A stretch of 8,620 nt of DNA from DASXRA01 sp046734315 (lineage in GTDB: Bacteria; Actinomycetota; Actinomycetes; Mycobacteriales; Jatrophihabitantaceae): the NCBI GenBank assembly GCA_046734315.1, contig JBKPQY010000014.1:1-8620 (forward strand). Direction: 5' to 3'. Positions 6,181 to 8,620 of the stretch are shown here, in pieces. Numbering within the stretch: the stretch's first letter is position 1; each line of letters opens with the position of its first letter. The notes under the pieces were generated by a model, which did not search any database, was not told the DNA's origin, and worked only from the letters and a program-made list of their open reading frames with translations. The position numbers and the translations under genes are program-made.

Positions 6181-7534
6181 TTACGCCGCGATGGCTGTTG
6201 CTCTGACTGCGTGGGTGCCGTGGGTGGCGATCATGGGGTCCCAGCGTCGCCGGGTGGTGATTACGGCGTGCAGGTGGCGCAGGATCGCCGCGGCGATGAC
6301 GGTCTGCGCCTGGGTGGGCTTGAGCCGGTTGTGCTCGCGACCGGTCAGGTGGGCGTACCGGGCGCCGTAGACGGGGTTGGCGCGTTGCGCGCCCCGGACC
6401 GTGCGCCACGCGGCGAGGCGGAGTCCGGGGCGGCACTGCTCCGTGAGCTTCGTCTTGCCGGTGACGGTGCCGGAGAGCTTCTGTCGTGGGGCGAGGCCGG
6501 CATGCTTGACGAGGGCGCGGGCGGTGGTGAACCGGCGCGGGTCACCGGTCTGGGCCAGGATCGCTGCGGCGCCGACGGCGGACGGTCCGGTGATCGAGGT
6601 GACCAGCTCGGTCAACTCGAGCTCGTCGAGCACGTTGAGCATGCGGGTCTCGGTGTCGGCGAGGCGGGTGTGGGCGTGGGTCCAGTCCTCGACCAGCAGC
6701 GCGACCCGTTCAAGTGCGCCGGCCCGGTGCGCGGCCACCCCGGCCGTGTCGGCCAGGGCGCCGAAGATCCGGCGGGCGATGCGCAGGCACGGTTTCTGCC
6801 GACCCTGCCGGGTGATCTGTCGTCGCACCGCGGTCTCGAACCTGGCCCAGCCCAGCCGGGGGGTGCGGGCCAGGTCGCCGGCGTCGCGGTCCACAACAAC
6901 GGTGAGCGCGGCGAGCCAGGTCTGGCAGCGGAACGGTTGCTGCGCGGCGTCCAGCACCGCGGGCCAGACGCAGTCGAGCAGCTCACGCATCTGCCGCACC
7001 TGACTCGAGGTGGCAGTGATCAGCTGCTCGCAGCGGGCGCCCGGGTGCCGCAACCGGGCCCGGGCCTCATCGGTCGGTTCGGGTTGGTAGCAGCGCAACT
7101 GCGCGGTCAGCCGGGCGATCAGCATCGCATCCTTCTCATCGGTCTTGTCCGGAGTCAGGTCTTCGGTGCGCCGCGAGTACGACGTAACCGACGGCTGCAC
7201 GCACACGAACGCCATCCCCCGCGCAGCGGCCAACTCGCCGAGCACCCGCCACCGGTGCCCGGTCGGCTCACACGCCACCGTCACCCCCGCGAACCCCTTG
7301 CTCGCGGCGCATTTGCGCGGCCCAGTCCAACGCCCGCCCCAGATCCCAGGCCCGGTACCGGAACGTGCGCCGCGCCAACACCTTCGAGTCGTGATCACAC
7401 ACCACGACCATCTGCTTGTCCCGCGCCAGATCGATCCCCACGATCGGGCTGATCACCGGCACCAGGCCACGCAGCGGGTCCAGCCGCGCGTTGCGGTTGC
7501 GGTCACCCCGGGACACACCACTACCGTTGCTCAC
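6181..7534 (-). pseudogene. IS110-family DEDD transposase, frameshifted
   Basis: If one base is skipped, this encodes a ~450-residue IS110 transposase/recombinase. The first frame starts at GTG 7534 (AGGAGG 6 nt upstream, complement of 7541-7546) and carries strand 'PIVGIDLARDKQMVVVCDHD' with the first catalytic Asp (D35); it stops at 7268. The second frame, open to 6181, holds 'GVTVACEPTGHRW' (Glu ~89) and 'TPDKTDEKDAMLIARL' (Asp ~132 and ~135), completing the RuvC-like DEDD set. The C-terminal Transposase_20 region follows: 'ITGPSAVGAAAILAQTGDPRRF', 'ALVKHAGLAPRQKLSGTV'. This last part includes the serine region used by the family. The join lies at a run of four C at 7294-7297 (G on the coding strand): removing one G gives a continuous 'REQGFAGVTV'. 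This enzyme class recombines DNA guided by a bridge RNA. As read, the gene is broken; a homopolymer sequencing error or recoding are alternatives. Confidence 0.9.
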
Positions 7535-7597
7535 GAACGTCCTCCTGTTTGTCGCTGCTGTGGGACACCAAGCCCGCAGCGCATCAGGAGGACGTTC
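7535..7597 (-). promoter_or_regulatory. Stem-loop burying the IS110 transposase ribosome binding site
   Basis: GAACGTCCTCCTG (7535-7547) and CAGGAGGACGTTC (7585-7597) are a perfect 13-bp inverted repeat. An inner stem CGCTGC (7553-7558)/GCAGCG (7576-7581) and a GGG/CCC pairing (7562-7564/7573-7575) extend it. In the transposase mRNA the AGGAGG ribosome binding site lies wholly inside the stem, and the GTG start directly abuts it. Transcripts entering from outside would fold and be poorly translated. Confidence 0.75.
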
Positions 7598-7639
7598 CTA
7601 CGCCCAGCACCGACACGCAAAACGTCTTTCTATGCCGCC

Positions 7640-7658
7640 GAGTGCGCGGCCTTGCCGA
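7640..7658 (+). repeat. Short dispersed repeat, copy B
   Basis: GAGTGCGCGgccTTGCCGA, matching copy A at 5243-5261 with only the three central bases different. It is preceded by TTCT and TATGCCGC. Confidence 0.5.
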
Positions 7659-7687
7659 ATTGTCGGCCATCTAGGCCGCTGCAGGGC

Positions 7688-7719
7688 TTGACAAGTTCGT
7701 GGCTACGTCGAAGTATGTT
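7688..7719 (+). promoter_or_regulatory. Possible promoter with consensus TTGACA
   Basis: A perfect TTGACA (7688-7693) in an AT-richer patch. The -10 is less clear: AAGTAT (7711-7716) at 17-nt spacing matches 3 of 6, and TATGTT (7714-7719) matches 4 of 6 but at 20 nt. It would read toward the small Cys-rich gene. Confidence 0.4.
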
Positions 7720-7936
7720 TGAGGTTAAGAATCGGGGGTAGTTGGGGGCCGCCACGCATCGGTGGCATGCGGGCGTTCTGAATTCTTGCCTGGGCTATGG
7801 CTGTGCGGTTGCTGCCCAACTAGTAGGACCAGATGGACCGGAGGCTCGTGCCGGCTTGGCCGGCGCCCGCGCGCCGCCCAGCGTTCGGCAAACTGAGCGG
7901 GGGCAGCCGACGGCTCCGTCGGAACGGTGGCGGGCC

Positions 7937-8119
7937 ATGACCGATACGGCGGCCTACAAGCAGTACACACACCGCACGGCCCCGCTGCGTAGCTTCGGTT
8001 GGCAGTGTGACTACGCGATTTGCACCTGCGCCCGCGGCGCGGATGAGTGCCCGCATTGTGGGCTGAGCGGCTCGGATGCCCACCACCGCGGACAGTGCCA
8101 TGCCCGGTCGCTGAGATAG
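7937..8119 (+). CDS. Small Cys/His-rich (possible zinc-binding) protein
   Basis: A 60-residue open frame starting at ATG 7937, with a weak GGTGG (7926-7930) 6 nt upstream. The C-terminal half is unusually rich in metal ligands: Cys 24, 29, 31, 38, 41 and 54, and His 40, 49, 50 and 55, including C-T-C and C-P-H-C. This suggests a zinc ribbon or knuckle. The N-terminal part ('TAAYKQYTHRTAPLRSFGWQ') is basic. Third codon positions are mostly G or C, as in the clear genes, which favours real coding. The frame is open further upstream (to TTG 7742), but that part looks random. I do not recognise the family. A chance open frame in GC-rich DNA is the alternative; the Cys pattern makes a real gene slightly more likely. 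Confidence 0.45.
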   Translation: MTDTAAYKQYTHRTAPLRSFGWQCDYAICTCARGADECPHCGLSGSDAHHRGQCHARSLR

Positions 8120-8278
8120 CAGCGCGGTATGGTCACGCGCCGACTACCGGCGGACTCGCGCGTTGGCATCTGAGCGAGCGCCTCGCGCCACTGGCGTACG
8201 GATACCACGCTCGTGATGTGTGCCTTCCCATTCCCTGGCCGCGGCGAGATCCGACCTCATCTGGCACCCCTTTATGTC

Positions 8279-8304
8279 AAGGGCTGTTTCTGGGTTTTTC
8301 TGGG
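8279..8304. repeat. AT-richer patch with TTTCTGGG direct repeat
   Basis: TTTCTGGG occurs at 8287-8294 and 8297-8304, flanked by GGGCTGT on both sides (8281-8287 and 8302-8308). It directly follows a 5-bp hairpin CCCTT/AAGGG (8268-8272/8279-8283). The complement reads TTGACATAAAGGGG, a perfect -35 hexamer on the minus strand without a clear -10. Confidence 0.5.
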
Positions 8305-8341
8305 CTGTCCAATGCGGGGGGAGGATGGCGCCGTTCTCGCT

Positions 8342-8387
8342 GCGGTCAAGGCCGGGGCCCGGGTGGCCTTCGGTCAGCCTTGACCGC
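8342..8387 (-). terminator. Long inverted repeat across the stop codon of the right-edge gene
   Basis: GCGGTCAAGGC (8342-8352) and GCCTTGACCGC (8377-8387) form a perfect 11-bp stem with a 24-nt GC-rich loop. The stop codon of the minus-strand gene (8346-8348) lies in one arm. It probably works as a transcription terminator or mRNA 3' end. Confidence 0.5.
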
Positions 8388-8620
8388 GGCTGCGGGTGTG
8401 CTCGGCGGTGTGTCGGTGGTTGGTGTGTCGGTTGGGTTGGGTGGCGGGCTGCTGGTTGGTGTCGGTGTGGGAGTGGCGACTGGCTGCACGGTGATGCTGG
8501 CGCAGCCGAGCGACACCGGCGCGGGTCCGGGTGGGCCGGCGTTGAGGGCGGACACGCAGACCCGGTGGCTGCCGGGCGTGGCTGGGATCGCCGCGCCGAA
8601 GCCGTGGTTGCCGGCGACGT
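8346..8620 (-). CDS. Secreted protein with Ig-like domain and Pro/Thr tail, C-terminal end (5' truncated by window)
   Basis: On the minus strand the frame is open from the window edge (first full codon at 8618) to TGA at 8346, about 90 residues. The start reads 'VAGNHGFGAAIPATPGSHRVCVSALNAGPPGPAPVSLGCASITV'. This fits the actinobacterial extracellular module 'HGFdatvp..pGtHrVCVyAiNvGpG...lGCrtvtV', including its paired cysteines (in 'RVCV' and 'LGCA'), which probably form a disulfide. A low-complexity tail follows ('PTPTPTSSPPPNPTDTPTTDTPPSTPAAA'), typical of wall-spanning or glycosylated linkers, then a short basic end 'VKADRRPPGPRP'. No sortase signal or membrane anchor is visible, so the tail may have been cut short. 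Upstream domains, including the signal peptide, lie outside. An inverted repeat spans the stop codon. Confidence 0.75.
   Translation of the reverse strand, partial: VAGNHGFGAAIPATPGSHRVCVSALNAGPPGPAPVSLGCASITVQPVATPTPTPTSSPPPNPTDTPTTDTPPSTPAAAVKADRRPPGPRP

Larger units (their letters stand above)
6113..7638 (-). mobile_element. IS110-family insertion sequence (ends approximate)
   Basis: The element is defined by its transposase gene (6181-7534) plus the non-coding DNA upstream of it, where IS110-type elements keep their bridge RNA. The family lacks conventional terminal inverted repeats, so the ends cannot be read directly. The limits given are the direct repeat TATGCCGC (6113-6120 and 7631-7638), whose 1,518-bp spacing fits a ~1.5-kb IS110. 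GAATGGGGGT (6023-6032) versus GAATCGGGGGT (7729-7739) is an alternative pair about 1.7 kb apart. Neither is proven. Confidence 0.5.
7535..7730 (-). ncRNA. Candidate IS110 bridge RNA region (limits unknown)
   Basis: In IS110-group elements the bridge RNA is encoded in the non-coding end upstream of the transposase and on its strand. This stretch is in the right place, of suitable size, has no coding frame, and begins with a strong structured segment (7535-7597). Target- and donor-binding loops could not be assigned because the element ends are uncertain. Confidence 0.35.
7598..7936. other. Non-coding stretch upstream of the Cys-rich small gene
   Basis: This contains dispersed repeat copy B, a possible IS110 end, and a TTGACA promoter element reading rightward. 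An open frame runs from TTG 7742 into the small gene, but its residues up to 7936 show no recognisable features and I do not support them as coding. Confidence 0.4.

Noticed and set aside
6106..7452. 448-codon + strand frame across the IS110 region
   Set aside because: A compositional shadow: the minus strand carries conserved IS110 catalytic motifs, whereas this translation is Gly/Arg/Pro-rich without domains.
8326..8620. + strand open frame after GGGGGGAGG near the right edge
   Set aside because: The translation is Gly/Trp/Cys/Arg-rich junk that mirrors the Pro/Thr tail encoded on the minus strand, which has a recognisable extracellular domain.

Overview
The window is high-GC DNA (roughly two thirds G+C by eye) with GTG starts, GC-rich third codon positions, divergent TetR/MFS organisation, IS110-type insertion DNA and secreted proteins with Ig-like repeats. 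Together these point to an actinomycete (Micromonospora/Actinoplanes/Cryptosporangium/Frankia-like); the genus cannot be fixed from the sequence. It reads as an accessory, loosely packed neighbourhood of small, mostly independent genes rather than one long operon.

Layout. 2-241 (+) is the 3' end of an Ig-like repeat surface protein, followed by a hairpin terminator. 491-1033 (-) is a TetR regulator divergent from a 14-helix-type MFS drug exporter at 1172-2578 (+). Their 138-bp intergenic region holds a promoter and two copies of the palindrome GGAGA-N3-TCTCC, 32 bp apart. 2833-3204 (-) is a VOC (glyoxalase-fold) protein. 3559-3858 (+) is a stand-alone EF-Tu domain II-like beta-barrel, joined by an ATGA overlap to an unrecognised 169-residue protein (3855-4364). 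4622-5170 (-) is a small P-loop kinase/ATPase, and 5480-5938 (+) is a degenerate GNAT acetyltransferase. 6181-7534 (-) is an IS110-family transposase gene with one frameshift. Its upstream non-coding end carries a 13-bp stem that buries the ribosome binding site and is the expected location of a bridge RNA. 7937-8119 (+) is a probable 60-residue Cys/His-rich protein. 8346-8620 (-) is the 3' end of a second secreted protein with an Ig-like domain and a Pro/Thr tail.

How the genes work together. The TetR/MFS pair is a classic ligand-responsive efflux switch, and its operator layout is visible. The EF-Tu-domain protein and its translationally coupled partner are the best candidate for an undescribed two-gene unit; no function is assigned. 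The P-loop and GNAT genes each have a TAnnnT box exactly 7 nt before ATG and no Shine-Dalgarno sequence, suggesting leaderless transcripts. The IS110 copy appears inactive as read unless the frameshift is a sequencing error or is recoded. No rRNA, tRNA or CRISPR was seen.
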